Positions 19,044 to 26,660 are shown, counted from the first letter of the stretch. The stretch is 35,648 bases of DNA from Coriobacteriia bacterium (GCA_014859305.1 JACUUM010000026.1:1-35648); one strand, 5' to 3'. Notes: generated from the sequence alone by a model not told the origin. Numbers and translations: made by a program.

Positions 19044-19095
19044 GGACGCGGTCATCCTGGACGGGAGGCCGGGCTGTGACGAGGGGGGAGGGCGC

Positions 19096-20592
19096 ATGAC
19101 CATCCGCGTCCACGACACGCTGAGCCGGGCGAAGAGGGATCTGGTGACCCGGGACGAGGGCCGCGTCTCCATGTACGTCTGCGGGCCCACCGTCTATAAC
19201 CACATACACATCGGCAACGCCCGGACGTTCCTCACGTTCGACGTGATCCGCCGCTACCTCGAGTACCGGGGGTACGAGGTGGACTTCGTCCAGAACATCA
19301 CGGACATCGACGACAAGATCATCGCTCGGGCGGCCGAGGAAGGCATCCCCGCCGAGGAGGTGGCCGCCAAGTACACGATGGCGTTCCTGGAGGCGATGGA
19401 CGTCCTCGGCGTCGCCCCGCCGACGTCGCGCCCCCGCGCCACACGTACCATCCGCGAGCAGGTCGCCATGATCGAGCGCCTCATCGAGGGCGGCCACGCC
19501 TACGCCGTGGACGGCGACGTCTACTTCTCGGTCCGCTCGTTCCGCGGCTACGGCGAACTGTCCGGTCGCGACATCGACGAGCTCGAGTCCGGGGCGCGCG
19601 TCGACGTCGACGCGCGCAAGGCCGACCCGCAGGACTTCGCCCTGTGGAAGGCGGCCAAGCCCGGCGAACCGAGCTGGGAGAGCCCCTGGGGGCGGGGCCG
19701 TCCGGGCTGGCATCTTGAGTGCTCCGCCATGGCCGAAGCGGAGCTCGGGAAGACCTTCGACATCCACGGCGGCGCCAGCGACCTCATCTTCCCGCACCAC
19801 GAGAACGAGCGCGCGCAGTCGGAGGCGGCCTTCGGTGTGCCGTTCGTGCGCTACTGGCTCCACGGAGGCCTGCTGCAGGTGAACGCGGAGAAGATGAGCA
19901 AGTCGTTGGGCAACTTCATGCTGCTCAAAGAGGTGCTCTCCGCGTACCGCCCGCAGGTCGTCCGCCTGCTGATGCTGCAGACCCACTACCGCAGCCCGCT
20001 CGACTTCTCGCCGGACCGGCTCGACGAGGCGAAGGCCGCATGGGAGCGGCTCGAGAACCTGCTGCGCAACCTGCGTTGGGCGCGCGGGGCCAAGCGCGAG
20101 GGTGAAGGCGCCCCGGAAGAGGACCGAGAAGGCCTTCGAGGGGCCGCCTCGGACGCGCGCGCCAAGTTCGAGGACGAGATGGACGACGACTTCAACGCTG
20201 CGGGAGCCGTCGCCGCCGTGTTCGAGTTGGCCAGGGCGGCCAACGTCTTCATGTCCGAGCACCAGGCGCGGCTCTCCGAGGCGGACGTCGGGGCGCTCCG
20301 CGAGGCCGAGGACGAGATCGGCGAGCTCCTCGGCGTCCTCGGGGTCGACGTGGCCCCCCAGCCGGAAGCGGCCCTGCCCTATGAGCTGGTCGACATGGCG
20401 CGGGACCTGGCGGGGTACTCCGGTACGGACAAGCAAGAGGCCCTCGCGGCGCTCCTCGCGGCGCGCGCGGCGGCGCGCACGGAGCGCCACTGGGCCGCCG
20501 CCGACGCCGTCCGTGACGGGCTGGCGTCGCTGGGCTTCGTCATCGAGGACACCCCCGGCGGCTCGCGCGCGGTCTTCCGGCCGGAGGGGTGA
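19096..20592 (+). CDS. cysS: cysteinyl-tRNA synthetase
   Basis: A 498-residue class I synthetase. The HIGH motif is HIHIGN (36-41) and KMSKS is present as EKMSKSLGNF. Zinc ligands are visible as Cys29 in YVCGPTVYN, the Cys in WHLECSAM, and the His/Glu in FPHHENERAQSE. The DALR-type anticodon domain occupies the C-terminal third, ending with GFVIEDTPGGSR, a normal CysRS terminus. The start is ATG at 19096, behind a GGGGGAGGG ribosome binding site. It lies downstream of cysE, so cysteine synthesis and its charging are encoded together. Confidence 0.96.
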   Translation: MTIRVHDTLSRAKRDLVTRDEGRVSMYVCGPTVYNHIHIGNARTFLTFDVIRRYLEYRGYEVDFVQNITDIDDKIIARAAEEGIPAEEVAAKYTMAFLEAMDVLGVAPPTSRPRATRTIREQVAMIERLIEGGHAYAVDGDVYFSVRSFRGYGELSGRDIDELESGARVDVDARKADPQDFALWKAAKPGEPSWESPWGRGRPGWHLECSAMAEAELGKTFDIHGGASDLIFPHHENERAQSEAAFGVPFVRYWLHGGLLQVNAEKMSKSLGNFMLLKEVLSAYRPQVVRLLMLQTHYRSPLDFSPDRLDEAKAAWERLENLLRNLRWARGAKREGEGAPEEDREGLRGAASDARAKFEDEMDDDFNAAGAVAAVFELARAANVFMSEHQARLSEADVGALREAEDEIGELLGVLGVDVAPQPEAALPYELVDMARDLAGYSGTDKQEALAALLAARAAARTERHWAAADAVRDGLASLGFVIEDTPGGSRAVFRPEG

Positions 20593-20596
20593 GGCG

Positions 20597-21376
20597 GTGG
20601 GTGAGGGGCGCCGAGGAGGAGCCCCGCAGGGCTCGCCCCCCGCGACGATCGAGGGCAGGAACCCCGTGCTGGAGGCGCTGCGGTCCAGCCTGCCTGTCTC
20701 CCGTGTGACCTTCGCGGCCGGGCTGCGGCCCGACCGCACGCTGGACGAGATCGAGCGGCTCGCCGCAGAGGCGGGCGCGGTCGTGACGCGGTCTCCGCGG
20801 GAGGCGCTCGACCGGCGGAGCGAGCGGGGCGGCCACCAGGGCGTGATCGCCGAGGTCGCTCCTTACGTCTACGCGGAGCTCGACCCGGTCCTGACATCCG
20901 CCGAGGGGTCGGCGACGAGCCTGCTGGTCGCGCTGGACCACGTGCTGGACCCCGGCAACCTCGGCGCGGTGGCACGTAGCGCGGAGGTCGCCGGCGCCGG
21001 TGCCCTCATCGTCCCCCGCCGGCGCAGCGCGCCGGTGACCGCCGCCGCCCACAAGGCCGCCGCCGGCGCCCTGGCCTACCTGCCGGTCGTGCGCGTGACC
21101 AACCTCGCCAGGGCTCTGAAGGAGGTCAAGCGGCACGGCTACTGGGTGGCCGGCGCCAGCCAGGACGCGGAGCGCACGGTGTGGGAGTCGCCGATGGAAG
21201 GGCGGCTGTGCATCGTTCTGGGCGGCGAGGGGACCGGGCTCTCCAGGCTGGTGGAGGAGACGTGTGATTTCACCGTCCGGCTGCCGGTCGCCGGCCGGGT
21301 CGACTCGCTGAACGTGGCCCAGGCGGCGACCGCGCTCGCCTTCGAGTGGGTCCGGCGCACGGCGCAGGGGTCGTGA
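20597..21376 (+). CDS. rlmB: 23S rRNA 2'-O-ribose methyltransferase, TrmH/SpoU family
   Basis: A 259-residue SPOUT methyltransferase. The N-terminal substrate-binding domain begins at IEGRNPVLEAL. The trefoil-knot core shows motif 1 in LDHVLDPGNLGAVARSAE, motif 2 in VLGGEGTGLSRLV and motif 3 in LPVAGRVDSLNVAQAA. Family members methylate ribose 2'-OH in 23S rRNA (RlmB, G2251 in E. coli) or tRNA. I chose the GTG at 20597, five bases after the cysS stop, with GGAGGGG upstream. mrnC (Mini-III), which sits between cysS and rlmB in Bacillus, is absent. The exact target nucleotide is inferred from position and family. Confidence 0.9.
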   Translation: MGEGRRGGAPQGSPPATIEGRNPVLEALRSSLPVSRVTFAAGLRPDRTLDEIERLAAEAGAVVTRSPREALDRRSERGGHQGVIAEVAPYVYAELDPVLTSAEGSATSLLVALDHVLDPGNLGAVARSAEVAGAGALIVPRRRSAPVTAAAHKAAAGALAYLPVVRVTNLARALKEVKRHGYWVAGASQDAERTVWESPMEGRLCIVLGGEGTGLSRLVEETCDFTVRLPVAGRVDSLNVAQAATALAFEWVRRTAQGS

Positions 21377-21897
21377 GCACGATGGCAGCCCTGCCCTGGC
21401 TGATCGTCGACGGGTACAACGTCATCGGCTCCCGGCTCCCGATGCACGAGCTCGAGGCCGAGGACCTCGACGCCGCCCGAGAGCGGCTGGTCGCCCGCGT
21501 GGCCGCCTTCGCGCACGGAAGGTACCGCGCGGTCGTCGTCTTCGATGCCGCGGGCAACCCGCGCTCCGACGGGACTCCGCGGCACGTCGTCGGGGTCGCC
21601 GTCATCTTCACGCGGGCGGGTCACCAGGCCGACGAGGTGATCGAGGGTCTCGCGCGACGGGCACGCGAGCGCGGCGAGGCGGTGACGGTGGCGACTTCAG
21701 ACGCGGACACGCAGTGGACGGTGCTGGGGGAGGGAGCGCTGCGGATGTCCGCGCGCGAACTGGAGCAGGCTATGGACGAACGCGCGGGGTCGGGGGCGGG
21801 CGAGGCGAGGCTCGGTAGCGCCAGGGCCGCCATCGGGGAGCGCGTGGACGCCGAGACGAGGCGGCGACTGGCGATGTGGGCGAGGGGGCGGGCGTAG
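21373..21897 (+). CDS. rae1: Rae1/YacP-type NYN ribonuclease
   Basis: A 174-residue NYN (PIN-like) domain protein corresponding to Bacillus Rae1/YacP, a ribosome-associated endonuclease that cuts mRNA in the A site. WLIVDGYNVIG holds the first catalytic Asp, VVVFDAAGN the second, and VATSDADTQ the third, the usual NYN arrangement. The C-terminal segment is basic and helical. The GTG start overlaps the rlmB stop by four bases; an ATG at 21382 is an alternative start three codons in. Its place after rlmB and before sigH is the same as in Bacillus. Confidence 0.88.
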   Translation: MSTMAALPWLIVDGYNVIGSRLPMHELEAEDLDAARERLVARVAAFAHGRYRAVVVFDAAGNPRSDGTPRHVVGVAVIFTRAGHQADEVIEGLARRARERGEAVTVATSDADTQWTVLGEGALRMSARELEQAMDERAGSGAGEARLGSARAAIGERVDAETRRRLAMWARGRA

Positions 21898-21908
21898 CGA
21901 CGCCGTGA

Positions 21909-21957
21909 CCGGCGACTTCGTTAGTTCTCGCCGGAAGTCGTTCGCTCATGCGCGAAC
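21909..21957 (+). other. cluster of overlapping hairpins after rae1
   Basis: Three stems are packed in 49 bases: CCGGCGA (21909-21915) with TCGCCGG (21928-21934); CGACTTC (21913-21919) with GAAGTCG (21934-21940); and GTTCGC (21940-21945) with GCGAAC (21952-21957). The first two share bases and cannot form at once. They lie upstream of the sigH promoter, so they belong to the 3' end of the rae1 transcript, possibly as a terminator. Confidence 0.5.
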
Positions 21958-22009
21958 CTGGTGCTGGGGCGCCCTTCCAGTCAGACTTCTTCAGCTTCGT
22001 GTCCATTCG

Positions 22010-22039
22010 TTGACAGTTAGCGATTCGTGCGTTTATGTT
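22010..22039 (+). promoter_or_regulatory. sigH promoter
   Basis: A consensus TTGACA (22010-22015) and TATGTT (22034-22039) are separated by 18 bases in an AT-rich patch that stands out in this GC-rich DNA. The transcript would carry a leader of about 75 bases to the GGAGG of sigH. Confidence 0.65.
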
Positions 22040-22123
22040 CAAACTAGCCTCGAACCTCACGCCTCGCTACGGCGATGCTCCCCTCGGATCAAGCGCCTAG
22101 GGGTAGTCGCGGAGGGAAAGTGA

Positions 22124-22774
22124 ATGCCGGCACAAACGGGGATGCTGCGCTCCAAGAACGTCTCGCGAGACGTCGAAATGGCTCTGGTCCTAGCCGCACA
22201 GGGAGGTGACGAGCGCGCGAGTCGCCGGCTGATCGAGCGGTACAAGGGTTTCGTCAGGTGCAAGGCGCGCTCCTACTTCCTCGCCGGGGGTGACAAGGAC
22301 GACGTCATCCAGGAGGGGATGATCGGCCTGTTCAAGGCGATCCGCGACTACGACCACGCCCGTCAGTCGAGCTTCCGCTCCTTCGCCGAGTTGTGCGTGA
22401 CCCGTCAGCTCATCACCGCCATCAAGACGGCCACGCGGCAGAAGCACACCCCCTTGAACGGATACGTCTCGCTGTCCCGCTCCACGTCGATGGAGGAGGA
22501 GGGTGAGCGGCTGCTGTCCGACATCCTCGCCGCCAAGGAGGTCTGCGACCCCGCCGAGATCGTCATCTCGGCCTGGGAGCGCGCCTACATCCGGCAGGGT
22601 TTCGCCGAAGCGCTGTCGCCCTTCGAATCCCAGGTGCTGCGCCTGTACGTGGAGGGCCGCTCGTACCAGGAGATCGCAGAGCACCTCGGCCGCCACGTGA
22701 AGTCGGTGGACAACGCCCTGCAGCGCATCAAGCGCAAGGTAGAGGTGCAGATCCGGCGCTGCCAGGCCTGCTGA
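22124..22774 (+). CDS. sigH: SigH-type RNA polymerase sigma factor
   Basis: A 216-residue sigma-70 family factor that best fits the Spo0H/SigH group. Region 2 contains RYKGFVRCKARSYFLAGGDKDDVIQEGMIGLFKAIRDYD split over residues 39-77. Region 4 near the C-terminus has LSPFESQVLRLYVEGRSYQEIA, then a recognition helix in LGRHVKSVDNALQRIKRKV. GGAGGGAAAG is well placed before the ATG. It lies directly after rae1, as in Bacillus. In Bacillus SigH serves sporulation and competence; the role here is unknown, and no sporulation genes are seen in the window. No anti-sigma gene is adjacent. Confidence 0.93.
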   Translation: MPAQTGMLRSKNVSRDVEMALVLAAQGGDERASRRLIERYKGFVRCKARSYFLAGGDKDDVIQEGMIGLFKAIRDYDHARQSSFRSFAELCVTRQLITAIKTATRQKHTPLNGYVSLSRSTSMEEEGERLLSDILAAKEVCDPAEIVISAWERAYIRQGFAEALSPFESQVLRLYVEGRSYQEIAEHLGRHVKSVDNALQRIKRKVEVQIRRCQAC

Positions 22775-22872
22775 GGCCGGGCCCGTCCAGTCGCCTCGTC
22801 GCCGCGGCACGCCCGCGCGCGTCCCCGACACCACGGCCTCGCGCGCCGCTGGCCCCCTCGGCCCGCGCCCCG

Positions 22873-22878
22873 TACAAT
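22873..22878 (+). promoter_or_regulatory. -10 element of tRNA-Thr(TGT)
   Basis: TACAAT lies nine bases before the mature 5' end of the tRNA. No good -35 is visible 16-18 bases upstream, in a very GC-rich stretch. Confidence 0.4.
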
Positions 22879-22887
22879 GTGCCGCGA

Positions 22888-22962
22888 GCCGGCGTAGCTC
22901 AACGGCAGAGCAACGGTTTTGTAAACCGTAGGTTGCGGGTTCGACTCCTGTCGCCGGCTCCA
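22888..22962 (+). tRNA. tRNA-Thr(TGT)
   Basis: The acceptor GCCGGCG (22888-22894) pairs with CGCCGGC (22952-22958). The anticodon stem ACGGT/ACCGT encloses TTTGTAA with anticodon TGT at 22920-22922, reading ACA. The T-loop is TTCGACT, the discriminator is T, and CCA is encoded at 22960-22962. Confidence 0.95.
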
Positions 22963-22973
22963 TAGACCACCAG

Positions 22974-22994
22974 GACGCGCCCGCGGGCGGCGTC
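22974..22994. terminator. hairpin between convergent tRNA-Thr and cyclase gene
   Basis: GACGC/GCGTC with an inner GCCC-GC-GGGC stem and one bulged G forms a compact hairpin in the 36 bases between the tRNA 3' end and the cyclase stop codon. It could end transcription in both directions, although neither side has a T-run. Confidence 0.4.
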
Positions 22995-22998
22995 TCCC

Positions 22999-24531
22999 TC
23001 ACCCCCCGGCGGCCTTCCGCTGCGCGGGTTCCCACGGCACCTCGACGACTTCGACCTCGCCGGGGATGTTCTTCAGCTCGTAGGAGCCCTTCGGCGCCGT
23101 CGCGGGCGCTCGTCGCCCGGCGTGCGCGACGACGTCGGCGCACGCGAGGATCTGCCCTCCGTCGGCGAGGTTCATCACCCGGGCGGCCTTGTTCAGGCCG
23201 CTTCCGATGAAGGGACACCCGCCCCTGTCCAGCACGACCTCGCCGAACCCTATGCCGATGCGGATGAGCATCGCCCTGTCACCCGAGTTGGTCTCGTTGT
23301 ACGCGTCGAGGGTCTGCTGCATGTCCACGGCCGCATGCAGGGCTGCGACGGGGTCGTCGAATGCCGCGACGAGGCCGTCGCCGCCGGTCGACTTGCCGTG
23401 TCCTCCGTGCGCGGAGATCACCGGCAGCAGCAGATCGCGGTGGCGCTGGATGCGCTTGGCCGACATCACGCTCCCGTCCTCCTCGGTCATCGCCGAGAAC
23501 GCCTTCATGTCCGTGATCAGGACCGCACCCTCCATGGTGTGCTTGGCGGCGAGCTCCTCCTCGGCGCTGGCGATGACGCGCAGCAGTTCGTCGACGTCGG
23601 CGTCCTCGGCCTGGATGCCCGTCAGCGGCGGCGCCTCGGGCTCGGGCACCGGCAGCGGCGGGAAGAGCCCCTCGAGGGCCGCGCCCGCGAAGGCGGCGAC
23701 GGCGGCGGAGGTCAGCGCCGCGGGGACCAGGACGCCGGCGGCGAGCGGCGAGCCGAGAGCGCGCAGGGCCATGCTTCCGAGGGCAACCACGACGACGCCT
23801 CCCGCGGCGGCGGACGCCGCAAGCGCGACCCTGGCGGCTCCGGCCTTCCCTGGGAGGCGTCGGGCCGCCGTGCCGGCCACGCCCGCTCCCGCCGCCCACA
23901 CGAGCGGCTGCAGCAGCAGCACCGGCAGCGGGGAGGCCGACTTGAACGCGGCGACCGCCCCGGCCGGGTCGGCGGAGCGCAGCGACGACGGCAGCCACGA
24001 GAACGTCACGGCTCCCTCGGGCGCCTCGGCCAGTGTGAGCACCGCCGTGCCGCCGCCTGTGGCGGTGGCACCCATCGCGGGCACGCCGAGCACGATCCCC
24101 GTGGCCTCGAGCACCGCGCAGGCCACGAGGGTGGCGACCAGGCCGTCCGACGCCCCGAGGACGTATCCGGCCATGGCGACGACCGCCCACTCGAGCTTCA
24201 GCAGCGACGCGATGAAGGCGAGCACGACGACGACGAACGGCCGCGCGCCGTCCCCGCCGAGGTATCGGACCGCGGCGAGCCCGACGACGAGGAACGCCAC
24301 GCCTACGATCACGTCCTCCGCGATCAGCGGGAGCGACAGCGCGACGACGAAGGCGGCGACCCCGATCCGGGGGGAGAGCAGGCCGAGGGCGGCCACACCC
24401 GCCGCCACGGCCAGCCGGAGCGGCGCGGGGAAGAACGGCGCCCGCGAGAGCGCCGCGGCCGCGCCGGCCAGGAAGGCCGCCGCGCGCATCCATCGGAACG
24501 CACCGGAGTAGCGCCTTCTTCCCCGATCCAT
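22999..24531 (-). CDS. membrane-anchored class III nucleotide cyclase domain protein
   Basis: A 510-residue protein. The first 320 residues hold about eight to ten hydrophobic helices; the last 190 form a class III adenylate/guanylate cyclase domain. Visible motifs: the first metal Asp in VLITDMKAFS, the second in GGDGLVAAF, RIGIGFGEVV, and GLNKAARVMNL with the transition-state Asn and Arg. Two positions deviate: the substrate Lys before the second metal Asp is shifted by one (GKSTGGDG), and the residue that usually selects ATP or GTP appears as Pro in CPFIGSGLN. The ATG at 24531 has GGAGG upstream, and it follows the DUF3307 gene by eight bases on the same strand. Catalysis is therefore plausible but unproven. 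Confidence 0.82.
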   Translation of the reverse strand: MDRGRRRYSGAFRWMRAAAFLAGAAAALSRAPFFPAPLRLAVAAGVAALGLLSPRIGVAAFVVALSLPLIAEDVIVGVAFLVVGLAAVRYLGGDGARPFVVVVLAFIASLLKLEWAVVAMAGYVLGASDGLVATLVACAVLEATGIVLGVPAMGATATGGGTAVLTLAEAPEGAVTFSWLPSSLRSADPAGAVAAFKSASPLPVLLLQPLVWAAGAGVAGTAARRLPGKAGAARVALAASAAAGGVVVVALGSMALRALGSPLAAGVLVPAALTSAAVAAFAGAALEGLFPPLPVPEPEAPPLTGIQAEDADVDELLRVIASAEEELAAKHTMEGAVLITDMKAFSAMTEEDGSVMSAKRIQRHRDLLLPVISAHGGHGKSTGGDGLVAAFDDPVAALHAAVDMQQTLDAYNETNSGDRAMLIRIGIGFGEVVLDRGGCPFIGSGLNKAARVMNLADGGQILACADVVAHAGRRAPATAPKGSYELKNIPGEVEVVEVPWEPAQRKAAGG

Positions 24532-24539
24532 CTTTCCTC

Positions 24540-25259
24540 CTAGAGGTACCCGAGGGAGACGGCCGCCGCCACGGCGGCCACGAACGCGTAGGCAGCGGCG
24601 CACAGCAGCAGCCCCGACACCGCGATCGTCACCTGGCGGAGACGGTCGCGGGGCTGCAGGCGCAGCGCGGCGAGGGTCCGGGGCAGGAACGGCAGCGCGA
24701 GCAGCGCCGGTCCGGCGAGCAGGGCGGCTCCGAGCGAGGTCCCGCGTTCGACCATCCCGAGCAGCCGCGCGGCGTCCAGCGGCAGGAGCGGCTCGTCGCG
24801 CGCTTCAGCCGTCTCGGACGCCTCGAACACCAGGATCGACCCGAAGAAGACGACGGTCGCCATGGCGGTCACGGCCGCGAGGCGCGCGACGTCGAGCTGA
24901 TACCCGAAGGTCGCCGGCTTCACGGAGACCTCCGTGCCCAGCATGAGGACGGGCGGGACGAGAGAGGCCAGGTGCAGCGCCTGGTCGAGACCGAAGACGA
25001 ACAGGCCGCGCGCCGCGCGCCCGCGACGCGCGTGGATCGTGACCACCTCGATCAGGAGATGGGCCGCCGCCACGTACGCCACCACGCGCCACAGACTCGC
25101 CAGGTCGCTCACCAGGACGGCGGCCGTGCAAGCAGCCACGACCGCCACGTGCCCGAGTAGCCCCGCGAGCCGGTTGCGCTTCGCCATCACCAGGCGTCCG
25201 GGCTGGAGCACGAAGTCCCCGAGCACGTGCCCGAGGAACATGTTGAGATACAGGACCAT
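24540..25259 (-). CDS. DUF3307 family membrane protein
   Basis: A 239-residue integral membrane protein. The N-terminus shows the DUF3307 pattern: LGHVLGDFVLQPGRLVMAKRNRLAGLLGHV, split as a His/Asp-containing helix then a second His helix. About six further hydrophobic segments follow. The function is not known for the family, although the conserved His and Asp look like active or metal-binding residues. The ATG at 25259 has GGAGG five bases away. It is first in a two-gene minus-strand operon with the cyclase and divergent from the cNMP-binding protein, so a part in the same signalling is likely but inferred. Confidence 0.7.
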   Translation of the reverse strand: MVLYLNMFLGHVLGDFVLQPGRLVMAKRNRLAGLLGHVAVVAACTAAVLVSDLASLWRVVAYVAAAHLLIEVVTIHARRGRAARGLFVFGLDQALHLASLVPPVLMLGTEVSVKPATFGYQLDVARLAAVTAMATVVFFGSILVFEASETAEARDEPLLPLDAARLLGMVERGTSLGAALLAGPALLALPFLPRTLAALRLQPRDRLRQVTIAVSGLLLCAAAYAFVAAVAAAVSLGYL

Positions 25260-25294
25260 GCCGCCTCCCGTACCGGTCGCAGCCGATTGTGACA

Positions 25295-25324
25295 CTGACG
25301 GCCCCTCGCGTCTTGCTATAGAAT
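25295..25324 (+). promoter_or_regulatory. possible promoter for the cNMP-binding protein
   Basis: CTGACG (25295-25300) and TAGAAT (25319-25324) are 18 bases apart in the 109-base divergent region. A shifted -10, TATAGA (25317-25322), overlaps it. The position, 45 bases before the start codon, is reasonable. Confidence 0.4.
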
Positions 25325-25368
25325 CGACGCACGAGGGCCGGAGGATGAGAGGCGAGGAGGCGCGCCGC

Positions 25369-25782
25369 ATGGGCTACGAGGAGTTCCTCGCCCAAGTGCC
25401 GCTCTTCGCGAACTGCTCGCCCGAGGAGATCGCCGCGATCGCGGCGATCTCCCGGCAGGACTCGTTCGAGCCGGACGAGGTCATAGTGACGCAGGGCACA
25501 CCGGGACAGGCCTTCTACCTCATCCTCTCCGGTCGCGTGGAGATCCTGCGCGACGAGTCCTCGTTGGGCACGTTCGGTCCGGGGGACTTCTTCGGCGAGA
25601 TGTCCCTTCTCGACCAGGCGCCTCGCTCGGCCACCATCCGCGCCTTCGAGCCGACGACGTGCCTCATGCTGGCGGCGCAGGACCTGCGGATGCTGCTCGA
25701 GAGCGTCCCTTCGATCGCGCTGAGACTGCTGGAGGTGCTCTGCCGCCGGTTGCGCGTGACGGGTGAGCGGCTGGGACAATGA
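25369..25782 (+). CDS. stand-alone cyclic nucleotide-binding domain protein
   Basis: A 137-residue protein made of a single CRP-type cNMP-binding domain with no DNA-binding helix. The phosphate-binding cassette is well preserved: FGEMSLL (75-81) and PRSATIRA (85-92), with the Glu that binds ribose and the Arg/Ser that bind the cyclic phosphate. The N-terminal helix PLFANCSPEEIAAI and the beta roll (VIVTQGTPGQAFYLILSGRVEI) are typical. I chose the ATG at 25369, with GAGGAGG eight bases upstream; the ATG at 25345 lacks a usable site. It lies divergent to the cyclase operon and probably reads its product by protein-protein contact. Confidence 0.85.
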   Translation: MGYEEFLAQVPLFANCSPEEIAAIAAISRQDSFEPDEVIVTQGTPGQAFYLILSGRVEILRDESSLGTFGPGDFFGEMSLLDQAPRSATIRAFEPTTCLMLAAQDLRMLLESVPSIALRLLEVLCRRLRVTGERLGQ

Positions 25783-25829
25783 CATAGGAGGCCCGGAGGG
25801 GTGGCGGGCCACGACGCACGGGGGGTGCG

Positions 25830-26489
25830 TTGAGCGTACGCGAGGGGAGCGGGCTCCTTCACGCGGTCGCGGAACGGATCGTGGTGCGTTACCTGGAGGA
25901 ACGCTACGGGGGCCAGGTGGCGGTGCTCGACGGGTCGCGAGAAGGGTGGCTGACCGCGGTCGACCTCAGCTACACCGGCGGGGACGGCGCCTCGCCGGAT
26001 ATCGGCGTCAAGGTCCAGGCGGACGCGTACTGCGGTACGGATCTCGAGAAGGCGGCCGACCGCTCGCTGGTCTTCTACCGGCCGGCGTCGAGTTCGTACG
26101 CGTTCGAGACCGTCTCGGACAACCGCACCGGGGTGCCCGGCTGGATGTTCCGCTCCACGGCCGAGGAGCTGTTCTACTACAGACTGGCCATCGCTCAGCC
26201 CGAGGACGAGGTCTCCACCCTGATGTCCGAGCCCGACGCGGTGTTCTTCTCGGAGCTGGCCGTCGAGAGGGACGAGCTGGACGTCCTGCCGATGGCCGCG
26301 ACACGCGAGTGGCTCCGTGCGAACCAGGACCGCTACGCCTCGCGCCCGGTCGCCGTCGGTGACCACGCGTCGTGGGTGCGGCTGGTGCCGCGCCGCGACG
26401 TCTCCTCGGCGGTGTCGGGCATACGGTTCGAGGGACCGGTCTTCGGGTCCCTCGGCCCGACGAGACGGGGCGACCCCCGCGGCGCGTAG
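25830..26489 (+). CDS. protein of unknown function, possibly PD-(D/E)XK-like fold
   Basis: A 219-residue soluble protein I cannot assign. Visible features: an N-terminal helix (AERIVVRYLEERYG), then PDIGVKVQAD (56-65), AFETVSDNRTGVPGW (91-105) and AEELFYYRLA (111-120), then DVLPMAATREWLRAN (151-165). The order Asp...Val-Lys...Asp...Phe-Glu...Pro-Gly-Trp...Phe-Tyr-Tyr recalls restriction-endonuclease-like proteins seen in phages, but the usual acidic-x-Lys is IGVK here. The start is TTG at 25830 after a run of Gs; no ATG or GTG fits better. It follows the cNMP-binding gene by 47 bases and could share its transcript. The C-terminus is Arg/Gly-rich. Confidence 0.6.
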   Translation: MSVREGSGLLHAVAERIVVRYLEERYGGQVAVLDGSREGWLTAVDLSYTGGDGASPDIGVKVQADAYCGTDLEKAADRSLVFYRPASSSYAFETVSDNRTGVPGWMFRSTAEELFYYRLAIAQPEDEVSTLMSEPDAVFFSELAVERDELDVLPMAATREWLRANQDRYASRPVAVGDHASWVRLVPRRDVSSAVSGIRFEGPVFGSLGPTRRGDPRGA

Positions 26490-26564
26490 CAGCCGCGCCG
26501 CACAGCCTCGCCGGCGGTCGGCGACAGGGCCGCCGCATGGAAACGCCCGGACGCGTTGTCGTCG

Positions 26565-26593
26565 TTGACACCCCGGGGGCCATGCAGTAATAT
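26565..26593 (+). promoter_or_regulatory. strong promoter of the tRNA-tuf operon
   Basis: A consensus TTGACA (26565-26570) and TAATAT (26588-26593) are separated by exactly 17 bases, the best promoter in the window. The leader of about 60 bases before tRNA-Tyr contains a run of seven Ts (26645-26651) with no convincing stem before it. Confidence 0.8.
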
Positions 26594-26660
26594 TCACGTG
26601 CTCTAAGGGCGGTACGGCAACTTGAAAAGTAGAGATAGCAGGCCTTTTTTTCTTGTCTGC

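Noticed and set aside
25287-25303. A CRP-type operator (TGTGA half-site at 25288-25292) between the cyclase operon and the cNMP-binding gene
   Set aside because: The second half-site TCACA is missing at the proper spacing, and the local binding protein has no DNA-binding domain.
26641-26655. An intrinsic terminator at the seven-T run ahead of tRNA-Tyr
   Set aside because: No stable hairpin can be drawn immediately before the T-run.
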